Assembly: GCF_000633415.1 (NCBI RefSeq)
Contig: NZ_AYMV01000018.1
Coordinates: 62,001 to 126,000, forward strand
Length of the DNA: 64,000 nt
Source of the DNA: Leucobacter sp. PH1c
GTDB taxonomy: Bacteria; Actinomycetota; Actinomycetes; Actinomycetales; Microbacteriaceae
Direction: 5' to 3'
The translations under genes were made by a program, and so were the position numbers. Positions 1-9,000 of the stretch are shown piece after piece (position 1 is the first letter of the stretch; every line of letters begins with the position of its first letter). The notes below the pieces were generated by a model. That model did no database searches, was not told the DNA's origin, and worked only from the letters and a program-made list of their open reading frames with translations.

Positions 1-814
1 CGGGGTCGCTGCTCGCGACGGTGACCCGCGATCCGCCGCCCGCGACCGGATCGGCGCTCCATCCCTCGTCCACCGCGGAGGCGATGAGCTCCCGGGGCGT
101 GCCCGGAGGGACGGTGAACGAGAGCTCCGCCGTCGCGCCGTGCGCACGGATCAGCGCATCGGGGGCGCCCTCGCGGGCGACCCGCCCGTCGACGAGGATC
201 AGGATCCGGTCGCAGAGCGACTGGGCCTCGTCGAGGTGGTGCGTCGTGAGCAGCACGGCCGTCCCGGCGGCGCGGATCTCCCGGATGAGCGCGGCGATGC
301 CGACGCGGCTCGCGGGATCGAGCCCGGCTGCGGGCTCGTCGAGGATGACGAGGCTCGGGCGCCCGACGAGCGCGATCGCGATGAGCAGCCGGCGCAGCTC
401 GCCCCCGGAGAGGTGCCGCACCCGGGTCGCCCGGCACGCGTCGAGCGCAACGAGCGCGCGCAACTCGGCGAGCGCGACCGGCCGCTCGTGGAACGACGCG
501 AAGAGCTCCAGCGTCTCATCGACCGTGAGCATCGGGAAGAGTGCGGCTTCCTGGGGCTGCACGCCCACCGCGGCCGTGATCGTTGCGCGCTCGCGCACGG
601 GGTCGACGCCGAGCACTCGAACGCTCCCCTCGCTCGGCGCAGCAAGGCCCGCGAGCAGATCGACGGTCGTGCTCTTCCCGGCCCCGTTGGGGCCGAGCAG
701 GCCGATGATCTCCCCCGGCCTCACGGTCAGGTCGATCCCGTGCAGGATCTCGATCGCGCCGAAGCGCTGGCGTGCGCCGGCGAGCGCAATGATCGGGTCC
801 GGGTGCGCGCTCAT
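1..814 (-). CDS. ABC transporter ATPase, 3' end cut by window edge
   Basis: Cytoplasmic ATPase that would power the ABC-2 permease encoded three genes upstream. Visible motifs are Walker A GPNGAGKST (about residues 41-49), signature LSGGE (135-139), Walker B LVILDEP (155-161) and the H-loop TTHH (about 190-193). The order is that of drug, lipid or bacteriocin exporter ATPases (CcmA/DrrA type). The ATG at 814 overlaps the stop of the HTH regulator as ATGA, so the pair is translationally coupled. The frame stays open to the left edge, with 271 codons visible; a C-terminal domain of such ATPases usually follows, so roughly 30-40 residues may be missing. The substrate cannot be read from the sequence. 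Confidence 0.93.
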   Translation of the reverse strand, partial: MSAHPDPIIALAGARQRFGAIEILHGIDLTVRPGEIIGLLGPNGAGKSTTVDLLAGLAAPSEGSVRVLGVDPVRERATITAAVGVQPQEAALFPMLTVDETLELFASFHERPVALAELRALVALDACRATRVRHLSGGELRRLLIAIALVGRPSLVILDEPAAGLDPASRVGIAALIREIRAAGTAVLLTTHHLDEAQSLCDRILILVDGRVAREGAPDALIRAHGATAELSFTVPPGTPRELIASAVDEGWSADPVAGGGSRVTVASSDP

Positions 815-1035
815 CGCTTCCCCCCGGAGGGCGGCGCGTCGGACGCGTCGGGGGTGAAGATCTCCTCGATCGGCTGCCCGAACAGGTGCGCGATGCGGAA
901 GGCGAGCGGGAGCGAGGGATCGTAACGGCCCGTCTCAAGCGCGTTGATGGTCTGCCGCGAGACGCCGAGCGACTCGGCGAGCTGCACCTGCGACCAGCCG
1001 GCCGCCGTGCGGAGTGCGCGTACCTCGTTCTTCAC
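811..1035 (-). CDS. XRE-family HTH transcriptional regulator
   Basis: A 74-residue protein consisting almost only of a helix-turn-helix: LAESLGVSRQTINALETGRY is the classic XRE recognition helix region. The short tail (EEIFTPDASD) matches the small actinobacterial and firmicute regulators that sit inside ABC-export operons. The GTG at 1035 overlaps the preceding stop as GTGA, and its own stop overlaps the ATPase start as ATGA. It probably represses its own operon through the two palindromes at 2563-2578 and 2605-2624; that link is inference from position and symmetry. The inducing signal is unknown. Confidence 0.9.
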   Translation of the reverse strand: MKNEVRALRTAAGWSQVQLAESLGVSRQTINALETGRYDPSLPLAFRIAHLFGQPIEEIFTPDASDAPPSGGKR

Positions 1036-1433
1036 CGCGCACCCCGCCGCGTCAGCACCATCGCTGCGAGCCCCCAGGCAGACATGCCGGTGACGAAGAC
1101 GCCCCACACGAGGTGCGGGATCCCGCCGACCACGCCCTCGATCATGCCGAGCACGACGGCGGCCAGCATCGCCGCGACGAAGCCGACCCCCGCCGCCGTC
1201 ATCATCAGGGGGCGCAGGTACTCGTCGAGGCCGCGCACGAAACGGAGCGCGGCGAGCAGCATCCACACCACGGGGATGATCGGGAGGAGCTCGAGCACGG
1301 CGCCGGCCGGGCTGTCCGAGTCGGCGAGCGCGCCGCCGCCCACGATGAGCCCCACGTACAGGGCCGCCGCGGCGGCCATCTGCCAGGTGTAGCGGCGCAC
1401 GTTGCTGCGCTCGGCTGCGGTCTGTTCGGTCAT
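1032..1433 (-). CDS. four-helix membrane protein of the ABC operon
   Basis: A 133-residue hydrophobic protein with about four membrane segments (roughly residues 18-37, 45-64, 77-99 and 105-126) and a basic C-terminal end (TRRGAR). It lies between the permease and the HTH regulator, overlapping both genes by four bases, so it is made together with them. Small multi-pass proteins of this kind commonly accompany HTH/ABC-2 modules, but no enzymatic motif is visible. It could be a sensor or an immunity-like accessory component. Function unknown. Confidence 0.85.
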   Translation of the reverse strand: MTEQTAAERSNVRRYTWQMAAAAALYVGLIVGGGALADSDSPAGAVLELLPIIPVVWMLLAALRFVRGLDEYLRPLMMTAAGVGFVAAMLAAVVLGMIEGVVGGIPHLVWGVFVTGMSAWGLAAMVLTRRGAR

Positions 1434-2551
1434 GGGCGGGCCTCCTGCGGGCGGTCGGATGCGATCAGGTGGGTGCGCGCGCGTTCGGGGCGGGGCTCCC
1501 AGGTGAAGCGGCGCGCGGCGAGCATGAAGCAGGCGAGCCCCGCGGCGAGACAGAGGCCCCAGTACGCGGGAACGGGGAGCAACGGGCTCGTCCCCGCGAG
1601 GTCCGCGCTCGCGGGTTCGACGAGCCAGGCGCCGGGCAGGAGACCGCTCGCGATCCGAAGCGGCTCGGGCAGCAGCGTGACGGGCAGCACGGATCCCGCG
1701 CTCGCGAGCAGGGCGAAACAGACGCCGACCAGGAGGCCCTGGCTCGCCTCGGGGTCGCTCGCGCGGGAGGCGGCGAGCGCCGCGAATCCGAACAGCAGCA
1801 CCAGGGCGCAGCAGACGCTCACGAGCAGCCGGGGAAGCGACGCCGGCTCCATCGCGCGAGTGAGCACGGCGATGCCGATCACGCCGCTCACGCTCACGAG
1901 CACGAGCGCCAGGCGATTCGGCACGCGCGAGAGGAGCATGAGGCTCCGGGGCAGCGGGGTCGTGCCGAGCAGGCGCAGCGTTCCTCGTCCGCGGGCGGCG
2001 ATGAGCGGCACGGCGGTGCCGAGGAGGGCGATGGACGCGAGCGCGGCGACGAGGATCGTGCCCAGGTTGAGGCGCAGGAAGTCGGGGATGGGCTCACCGT
2101 CCCGGCCGAGCACATCGATCTGGCCGGCGGGCACGCCCGCGGCGCGCACGGCCCGCCACACGGGATCCCAGCCCACGCGGGGCTCGTCGACGGCGATCAC
2201 GATGCGCTCGCCCGCACTCTGGACCCGCACCGTGTGCGCCGGAGCGTTCGGATCGTTCGGACCGTTCGGGCCGTTCGGGCCGTGCGCGGCCGGCGCGCCG
2301 TCCCCGCGGAGCTCGTCGAGCGCCGTCGCCACCGCGCTCGCGTGCGGCCCCGCGAGCCCACTCGCGTCGACGCGCGGGGTCGCACCGGCGACCGAGAACG
2401 CGAGCCACATGCACCCGTGCAGGATGAGCAGCACGAGCGCCATCGTGAGCGTCGACACGCCGACGAAGCGGTCCCGTCTGAGTTCCCGCGCGTCGGCGCG
2501 CACGAGCGCCCGAAACGCTCGGAAAGATTGGCTCCGTGCCCGCAGCTCCAT
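1430..2551 (-). CDS. ABC-2 type permease
   Basis: Membrane component of the exporter, 373 residues. One helix lies near the N-terminus (about 30-52), then a large extracytoplasmic stretch of about 130 residues, then about five helices in the C-terminal half, as in ABC-2 permeases. The outer region carries a short Gly-Pro-Asn repeat (NGPNGPNGPNDPNAP), unusual in this family. I chose the ATG at 2551 because GAGGGGGTGT just upstream is a good ribosome site. A longer reading from 2617 would start inside the operator palindrome and has no such site. First gene of the four-gene operon; its stop overlaps the next start as ATGA. Confidence 0.88.
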   Translation of the reverse strand: MELRARSQSFRAFRALVRADARELRRDRFVGVSTLTMALVLLILHGCMWLAFSVAGATPRVDASGLAGPHASAVATALDELRGDGAPAAHGPNGPNGPNDPNAPAHTVRVQSAGERIVIAVDEPRVGWDPVWRAVRAAGVPAGQIDVLGRDGEPIPDFLRLNLGTILVAALASIALLGTAVPLIAARGRGTLRLLGTTPLPRSLMLLSRVPNRLALVLVSVSGVIGIAVLTRAMEPASLPRLLVSVCCALVLLFGFAALAASRASDPEASQGLLVGVCFALLASAGSVLPVTLLPEPLRIASGLLPGAWLVEPASADLAGTSPLLPVPAYWGLCLAAGLACFMLAARRFTWEPRPERARTHLIASDRPQEARP

Positions 2552-2562
2552 GACACCCCCTC

Positions 2563-2578
2563 GTAAAGTTTCCTTTAC
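2563..2578. promoter_or_regulatory. palindromic operator candidate 1
   Basis: A perfect 6-bp inverted repeat with a 4-base spacer, GTAAAG-tttc-CTTTAC, 12 bases upstream of the permease start. It has the same spacer and a related half-site to the palindrome at 2605-2624, with centres 44 bp apart. Probable site for the operon's own XRE repressor (inference). Confidence 0.6.
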
Positions 2579-2604
2579 ATCCAGGGAATCACGAGCGCAC
2601 TCGG

Positions 2605-2624
2605 ATGTCAAGCACACTTGACAT
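2605..2624. promoter_or_regulatory. palindromic operator candidate 2, overlapping a -35 box
   Basis: A perfect 8-bp inverted repeat with a 4-base spacer, ATGTCAAG-caca-CTTGACAT. Read on the minus strand, its downstream arm contains TTGACA, a consensus -35 box pointing at the ABC operon. A repressor bound here would block RNA polymerase directly. No equally good -10 is visible about 17 bases further on. Confidence 0.65.
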
Positions 2625-2697
2625 CAGCGGGCGGGGTGCAGCGGGCGGGCCGAGCGGCGGCGCGGGCGGGAAGCGCGCGGCGGGTCGCGCAAGCCCT

Positions 2698-2750
2698 GGC
2701 CGAGCGCGCAGGACCGGCCGAGCGCGCAGGCCCGGCCGAGAGCGCGGACC
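2698..2750. repeat. 18-bp tandem repeat, about 2.9 copies
   Basis: Units GGCCGAGCGCGCAGGACC, GGCCGAGCGCGCAGGCCC and a shortened third copy that runs into the rpe stop codon. It fills much of the gap between rpe and the ABC operon promoter. Low-complexity GC-rich DNA surrounds it. Confidence 0.75.
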
Positions 2751-3412
2751 TAGTGCGTGTGCGTGGCCGCGGCTGCGCGGAGCGCCGCGATCCGGTCCTC
2801 GGGGACTCCCCCGTAGACGGCGGAGCCGGCGACGAAGGTGTCCGCGCCCGCCTCGGCCGCGATCCCGATCGTGTCGACCGTGATGCCGCCGTCGACCTGC
2901 AGCCACACGTCGAGGCCGAGGCGGGACTTCGCCTCCGCGAAGCGGCGCAGCTTGGGCATCATGTCGGGCATGAACGACTGCCCGCCGAAACCGGGCTCGA
3001 CCGTCATGACGAGCACCTGATCGAACTCGGGGAGCAGCTCCAGGTACGGCTCGGGGTCCGTGCCGGGCTTGAGCGCGATACCGGCGCGCGCGCCGATCTC
3101 GCGGAGGCGCCGGGCGAGCGCGACCGGGTCGGCCGCCGCCTCGGCGTGGAACGTGACCGAGTACGCGCCGAGCTCCGCGTAGCCCGGCGCCCAGCGATCC
3201 GCGTCCGAGATCATGAGGTGCACGTCGAGCGGCACGGGCGAGACGGCCTGGATGCGCTCCACGATCGGCGGCCCCATCGTGAGGTTCGGCACGAAGTGGT
3301 TGTCCATCACGTCGACGTGCACGAGATCCGCGGAGCGGATGGCCTCGAGCTCCGCCTGGAGGTTCACGAAGTCGGCGGACAGGATGCTGGGGTTGATGCG
3401 CTGCGCGGTCAC
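2750..3412 (-). CDS. rpe: ribulose-phosphate 3-epimerase
   Basis: Interconverts ribulose 5-phosphate and xylulose 5-phosphate in the cytosolic pentose phosphate pathway. It is 220 residues, the normal family length. TIM-barrel signatures are visible: [10 protein letters not shown] at the N-terminus, [13 protein letters not shown] and LDVHLMI (metal-binding His and Asp), [10 protein letters not shown] (phosphate and catalytic loop) and QVDGGI with the second catalytic Asp. The start is a GTG at 3412 preceded by a GGTGGG ribosome site. It follows rsmB by 48 bases on the same strand, the common actinobacterial fmt-rsmB-rpe order, so it is probably co-transcribed with them. Confidence 0.97.
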   Translation of the reverse strand: MTAQRINPSILSADFVNLQAELEAIRSADLVHVDVMDNHFVPNLTMGPPIVERIQAVSPVPLDVHLMISDADRWAPGYAELGAYSVTFHAEAAADPVALARRLREIGARAGIALKPGTDPEPYLELLPEFDQVLVMTVEPGFGGQSFMPDMMPKLRRFAEAKSRLGLDVWLQVDGGITVDTIGIAAEAGADTFVAGSAVYGGVPEDRIAALRAAAATHTH

Positions 3413-3460
3413 CCCACCAGTGTAGGCGGGGGCCGCGTCGGACGGCGCATCCGGCGCGGT

Positions 3461-5074
3461 CTAGGCGTCCTCCCGCTGCAGGAGCGCGACGAACATCGCG
3501 TCCGTGCCGTGCCGGTGCGGCCACAGCTGCGCGCTCAGGGCTTCGCCCGCCAGGTCGATCTCCCCGCGAGCGACGGCGCCCACCGCGGCACGGGCGTCGA
3601 GCTCCACGATGCCGGGGGTGCGGCGCAGCAAGCGGTCCACCGCGATCCGGGTCTCTGCGAGGTGCGGCGAGCACGTCACGTAGGCGAGGATGCCGCCGGG
3701 CGCGAGGTGCGCGACGGCTGCGTCAAGCAGCTCCGACTGGAGCGCCGTCAGCACGGGGAGGTCCGCCGGCTGCTTCCGCCAGCGGGCCTCGGGGCGCCGC
3801 CGGAGCGCGCCGAGCCCGGTGCAGGGCGCATCGACGAGGATCCGGTCGAACGTCTCGCCGCCGTAGGCGGCATCGTCGCGGCCGTCGTGCGAGACGACCT
3901 CCACGGTGTCCGACACCGCGGTGACGGAGCGGCGCACGAGCTCGGCCCGGTGCTCGGAGACCTCGTTCGCTCGCACCGTCGCCCCGCCCACGCGCGCTTC
4001 GGCGCCGAGCACGGCGGTCTTCCCGCCGGGGCCCGCGCAGAGGTCGAGCCACCGCTCCCCGCGGCGAACCGGGCGGACCCGGCTGAGCGCGAGCGCCGCG
4101 AGCTGCGAGCCCTGATCCTGCACGCGCAGCTCCCCCTCGGGGAGCCCGGCCTCGGAGATCGCGCGCGCGGGGTCTCCGCCGGCGAGCTCGAGCCCGATCG
4201 GCGAGGGTCCGCGGAGCGCCAGCAGCGGGTCGGGAGTGGACGCGTGCTCGTCCTCGACCAGGCGCTCGGGATCGGCGCCGCTTCCCGGCAGCACGACGAG
4301 ACTGACGCGCGGCGCATCGTTGTCGGCCGCGAGCAGCGCATCGAGTTCTTCCTCGCGCCCCTCGCTCCGCAGCGTCTCGCGCAGCGCGCGGAGCACCCAG
4401 GCGGGGTGTGACCGGACGGTCGCGAGAGCGGCGTCGGCGGAGTCCGCGGTGCTCCGGATCTCGGCGTCCCACTCCTCGTTCGAGCGGCGGCCCACGGCGC
4501 GCAGCACGCCGTTGACGAAGCCCGCGGCGTTCTGGTTCGCGACGCGGCGCTGCAGTTCGACGCTCTCGTTCACCGCGGCGTGCGCCGCCGTGCGCATGCC
4601 GAGCAGCTGGTGCACGCCGAGGCGCAGCACGTTGCGGGTGCGGGGATCGACATCGTCGATCGCTCGCCCCGAGGCGAGCTCGATGATCCGGTCGTAGCGG
4701 CCGCGCCAGCGCAGTGCCCCCGCGACGAGCTCGGTCGCGAGCCCCGCATCGCGGGAGTCGAGGCCGGCGTCGCGCACGCGGGCGGGGAGCGCGAGATTCG
4801 CGTAGGCCTCACGCTCGTCGACATCGCGCAGCACGTCGTAGGCGACGAGTCGGGGCGCGGAGATCCGCGCGCGGGGCTGGCGCTGGTCCTGACCTCGCTG
4901 ACCACGCTGGCCGCCCTGGCCTCCTCGACCGCGCTGGCCACCGCGGTCATGCGAGCCGCGGCCGCCACGGCCGCCGCTGCGGTCGTTGCGTCCGCCGCGG
5001 TCGTTCCGGCCGCCGTCGTTGCGGTCGTTCCGGCCGCCGTCGTTGCGGTGCTGACCGCCCTCGTTCCGGCTCAT
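3461..5074 (-). CDS. rsmB: 16S rRNA (cytosine-5)-methyltransferase with RGG-like N-terminal tail
   Basis: SAM-dependent enzyme that methylates a cytosine of 16S rRNA (C967 in E. coli). Residues 1-68 are an Asn/Asp/Gly/Arg-rich tail built on NDGGRNDR-like repeats, a probable RNA-contact extension not found in the E. coli protein. Then come a NusB-like domain (about 70-200) and the Rossmann methyltransferase: motif I LDLCAGPGGKT (343-353), catalytic-loop Cys418 in DAPCTG and nucleophile region Cys468 in YVTCSP. Both cysteines of the RsmB/NSUN mechanism are present. Length is 537 versus about 430 in E. coli, the difference being mainly the tail. Its ATG overlaps the fmt stop (ATGA). Confidence 0.95.
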   Translation of the reverse strand: MSRNEGGQHRNDGGRNDRNDGGRNDRGGRNDRSGGRGGRGSHDRGGQRGRGGQGGQRGQRGQDQRQPRARISAPRLVAYDVLRDVDEREAYANLALPARVRDAGLDSRDAGLATELVAGALRWRGRYDRIIELASGRAIDDVDPRTRNVLRLGVHQLLGMRTAAHAAVNESVELQRRVANQNAAGFVNGVLRAVGRRSNEEWDAEIRSTADSADAALATVRSHPAWVLRALRETLRSEGREEELDALLAADNDAPRVSLVVLPGSGADPERLVEDEHASTPDPLLALRGPSPIGLELAGGDPARAISEAGLPEGELRVQDQGSQLAALALSRVRPVRRGERWLDLCAGPGGKTAVLGAEARVGGATVRANEVSEHRAELVRRSVTAVSDTVEVVSHDGRDDAAYGGETFDRILVDAPCTGLGALRRRPEARWRKQPADLPVLTALQSELLDAAVAHLAPGGILAYVTCSPHLAETRIAVDRLLRRTPGIVELDARAAVGAVARGEIDLAGEALSAQLWPHRHGTDAMFVALLQREDA

Positions 5075-6027
5075 CCGAGCACCGCCGATCCCCCGCGGCC
5101 GCGCAACCAGGCGGCGGCGTCCATGGCGGGCTTCCCGGCGGGCTGCACCCGCTGCAGTTCGAGCACGCCGGGCGAGCCGTCACCTCCCGAGCCGGTCGTG
5201 AGGAGCACGCGCCCGTCGACGAGCTCGACGCTGCCCGGAGCCGCCGCGGTCCCAGCGTCCGTTGCGGCATCCGTCACGGTGGGCGCCGGTGCGAGTTCGA
5301 GGAGCTTGATCGGCTGCTCCTCGTGCAGCGCGAAGGCGCCGGGCTCCGGGGTCATCCCGGCCCAGCGCGCGAGCACGGTCGGCGCGGGCTGCGTGAGGTC
5401 GATCTTGCCGTCCTCACGCGTGAGCTTGTGGGCGTAGGTTGCGTCGCCCTCCTGGGGCTGGCCGGCGCCCGGCTGCTCTGCGAGCAGGGCGACCGCGTCG
5501 CGCACCGCGCTCGTGCCGAACTCGGCGAGCGTCGTGAGCGCGGCCCCGGCGGAGGTGCCCGGCGCGAACTCGCGCGCATCGCGGGTGAGCACGTCGCCGG
5601 CGTCGAGCGCGGCGACGAGGCGGAACACCGTGACCCCGAGGGTCTGCTCCCCCGCTTCGAGGGCGCGCTGCACGGGCGCGGCGCCGCGCCAGCGAGGCAA
5701 CTCGGAGAAGTGGAGGTTGATCCAGCCGTGGCTGGGCAGGCTGAGGAGCGGCTCGCGCACGAGTCCGCCGTAGGCCACGATGACGCCGAGCTCGGGCGCG
5801 AGCGCCGCAACCCATTCGGTGGCGGCGTCGTCGAGGCGGTTCGCGCGGAGCACGGGGATCCCGAGCTCCTCTGCGGCGACCGCGACCGGCGAGGGGGTGA
5901 GCACGCGCTTCCGGCCGAGCGGCGCGTCCTCTCGGGTGATGACGCCCGCCACCTCGTGGCCGGCCTCGACCAGCGCTCGGAGGCTGGGGACGGCGAACTC
6001 GGGGGTTCCGGCAAAGACAATCCGCAT
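5071..6027 (-). CDS. fmt: methionyl-tRNA formyltransferase
   Basis: Formylates initiator Met-tRNA using 10-formyl-THF; cytosolic. It is 318 residues, the standard length. The N-terminus MRIVFAGTPEFAVPSL is the family hallmark, and the catalytic loop reads INLHFSELPRWRGAAPVQ, with the Asn-His pair intact and a Glu where Leu is usual. The C-terminal tRNA-binding domain follows. I chose the ATG at 6027, where homology starts; an in-frame upstream extension is low-complexity Arg-rich sequence. The gene overlaps rsmB by four bases. Upstream neighbours are not the usual priA but an accessory block, so its promoter must lie in or before the region upstream of 6027. Confidence 0.96.
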   Translation of the reverse strand: MRIVFAGTPEFAVPSLRALVEAGHEVAGVITREDAPLGRKRVLTPSPVAVAAEELGIPVLRANRLDDAATEWVAALAPELGVIVAYGGLVREPLLSLPSHGWINLHFSELPRWRGAAPVQRALEAGEQTLGVTVFRLVAALDAGDVLTRDAREFAPGTSAGAALTTLAEFGTSAVRDAVALLAEQPGAGQPQEGDATYAHKLTREDGKIDLTQPAPTVLARWAGMTPEPGAFALHEEQPIKLLELAPAPTVTDAATDAGTAAAPGSVELVDGRVLLTTGSGGDGSPGVLELQRVQPAGKPAMDAAAWLRGRGGSAVLG

Positions 6028-6059
6028 CCCGCTATTCTCGCACCTTCGCACGATGCACC

Positions 6060-9000
6060 TCAGCCGAGCAGCTCGGCCCGCAGGGCTCGAGCTTTCACGA
6101 GTGCCGCCTGCGAGCCCTTCCGCTCCGCGAGCTCTGCGAGGCCGGGCCACGCGGCGGCGGCTGGCGGGATCGCGCCGCGCTCGGCCGCGGATCGGAGGGC
6201 GGGAGCGCGAAGCAGCGCCGCGTCAAGCACCCGGTTCAGCCAGCGGGGCGGCGGCGTGCTGCCGGCCCCGGCCCGGATCCCTTCGACGAGCACCGGCCAC
6301 AGGGTGCCGAGCGTGTCCGGCTCAGCCTCAATCATGCCGGCGAGCTTCACCGGAGTGAAGTCTGCGCTCTCGAGCAGTTGCTGCACGGCGCGCTGCACGC
6401 CGGCGGCGTCGAGGAGACCGCTCCGCACGGCCTCGCGCACCGTGAAGCCGTGCCCGTTGTCGTGCTGCATTCCGCTGATGAGCACGGCGATCATTCCCGT
6501 GGTCAGCGGGCCGACGGCGGGCGCTGCCGCTTCGCCGTCTCGGCTGAGCGGGCCCGCGCTCCCGCCGCGCCAGTCGCGGTGCGGCGACACGCGGATCCCT
6601 CCGGCTTCCGGGTCCCACCGGAGCCACTCGCGCCCCGCCGGGTCGATGTCTTCGACGCCCGGCAGGATCTCGGTCATGCCGCACTGCCCCTCGTGTTCGA
6701 TGTCGTAGAACCAGGAGGTGCGGGTGCGGAACCGGCGAGGGGCCTCCGGCGTTTCGGCGAAGCACTCAGGCGAGAACAGGAGCTCGATCTCAAGGAGCCT
6801 CGTCGACGCCGCCGGGTCGTGCCAGCGGGCGGTGATCCGCGCACCGTCGTCGACGGTCGCGCGAGTCTCCCTCCCCTGCGGCCAGAACGCGGCGAACGCG
6901 GCGTCATCGAGCCCGTGCGCGGGCGGCGCCGCCGCGGGGCCCGGGGCGGCGCCCGTGTCGGGGCCCTGCCCCGATGAGGCCAGGGACGCGGGGGCTGGCG
7001 CGGTGCTCCGCTCCGGTCGGGTCGCGGGCTCGGATCCCACGCTCGGATCCGGGTCCGGCGCGGGTTCCGGGAGCCGGGCCACGATCTCGCGGGCTCGCTG
7101 CACCGCGCGAGAGGCGCCGCCCGCCGCGGCGATCGCTCGCGTGCCGGGCAGCGCGAGCGCCTCAGCGCTCGCCTCCCCCGCGCGCACCGCGTGCTGCACG
7201 GTCGGCAGAAGCTCACCGATCGCTTCGAGCAGTTCCGCGGTTCCCGAGAGTCGTCGCGGCGCCGCGTTCGAGCGGACGACGCACGCGTCGAGCAGCGGCC
7301 AGACGAGCGACAGCAGCCCCTCGTCGGCGAGGTCGAGGCACGCGCGAGCGAAGGCGGCCAGCTTCCCGGGGGTCTCCTGCCAGTCGAGCAGCGCCACGTC
7401 GGGGACACCGGGGCGCAGGAGGCCGCGTTCCCAGGCCTCCGAGATCGCGAGCGCACCGTCGGCGATCGCGCGCTCGTGGAAGCCGCGCTGCGCTCCGATC
7501 AGGTTGATCGCGAGCCCCGGCGTGAGCGGCGTCGCACGCCGCACCAGCTGCCGCAGGTCGCGGCCGAGCCCGGCCAGGTCGCTGTGCGCGATCCCGGTCC
7601 CGACGCCGTCGCCGCCGCCAGGAAGCGCGTCGAGTTCGAGGCCACTGAACAGCACGTCGGAGCGCAGCCGCGGGGGAAACTCCGCGAGCGACGCCGGGAC
7701 GACGAACGGGCTCGGTGCCCACCAGTGGCGTTCCGGGTCGAGTACCCGTGCGGGCTCGACGACGGGGTCCGCGAAGTAGCGCACGGCCGCGGGGCCCGCG
7801 GCCGTGGCCATCTCGCTGCCGTCCTGCAGGAGCACGGGCACGCGCAGCGCCTCCAGATCGCCGAGAAGCTCTGGGGTGAGAAGCAGCCGGTCAGTGCGCA
7901 GCAGGGCGAGGAACAGGTCCGCCTCGCTCGCGGCCGCACCGGAAGCAGCGTAGGCGCGGAGCCGGTCGCGCAGCTCGACGGGATCGATCCGCAGGTCGTC
8001 CCAGCTCGGCGTGGACAGGAGTGCGGGGACCTCTCCGAGGCGCTGCAGCACTGCGGCGTCGCGGGCCGGGACCGGGCTGTAGTGGGTGGGGCTCGACCCC
8101 GGGATGCCCGGGTGCGGGGGTCGGTCGAGCATCGGCAGTGGCTCGGAGGCGCACCACTCCGCGATGCCGCGGATCCCGGGCACCCACGCCGCGCGCACCC
8201 CGCGGAGTGCGGTCCGTGCAGCCGCGGCATCCGCGGCCGCGACCTGGTTCGCGAGCGCGAGCAGCCGCTCCGCCTCTGGCGTGGACAGCGTGCTCTCGGG
8301 GAGCCCGGTCAGCGCCGCTGCGGCCGCCGTGAGCGCGGCCGGCGAGGCCTCTCCCACGTCGAATCTCGGCACCGACCACAGTTCCGGCGTCGGGACCCAG
8401 CGCCCCCGGGATTCCGCGGGCGCCTCCGGAGCGCGCTCGCCACGGATCCCCCACGCGTCGAGCACGGCGGTCGCGGCGCGCGCGAGGTCGCGGTCGCGGC
8501 CGTCGGCCAACGGAGTGAGCAGTGCAGCCAGCTCGGTCGCGTTCTCGGGCGCGGGGCGTCGTGCCGCCGCAGCGAGGAGTGCGCGCTTCGCTTTCTTCGT
8601 CCGGGACGCGAGCCCGAGCTCGAGCGTCTCGCGGAGGATGTCCGCGTCGGCGTGCTCGATGAGGCTCGGCCCGAAGGCCTCGGCCAGTCCCGCATCCCCC
8701 GTGGCGATCGCAGAGACGAGGGCGTCCGCGTGCCGGAGCAGCTCCGCGGTCCGCTCGGGTCGCGTGAGGCCGAGCTGCTCAGTGAGGAACGCTGCCCACA
8801 CCTTCCGGTCGCCGGGGCGCTGGGCGGCGTCGAGGCCGGAGAGCGCTGCGGCGAGCGCCTCGCTCTCGGCGAGCCAGCCGCGCTCGAGTGCGGCGGGGAG
8901 GAGCGCGCCGAGCGGGCCGGTCACGCTCAGCCCGAGCGCAACGGCCTCGCGAAGGTGCTCGGTGAAGCGCGGGGCGAGCAGCTCGGCCGGCACGGGCTCT

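Noticed and set aside
2552-2617. Upstream start of the ABC permease at 2617
   Set aside because: It would begin inside the operator palindrome and lacks a ribosome site; the ATG at 2551 has a strong one.
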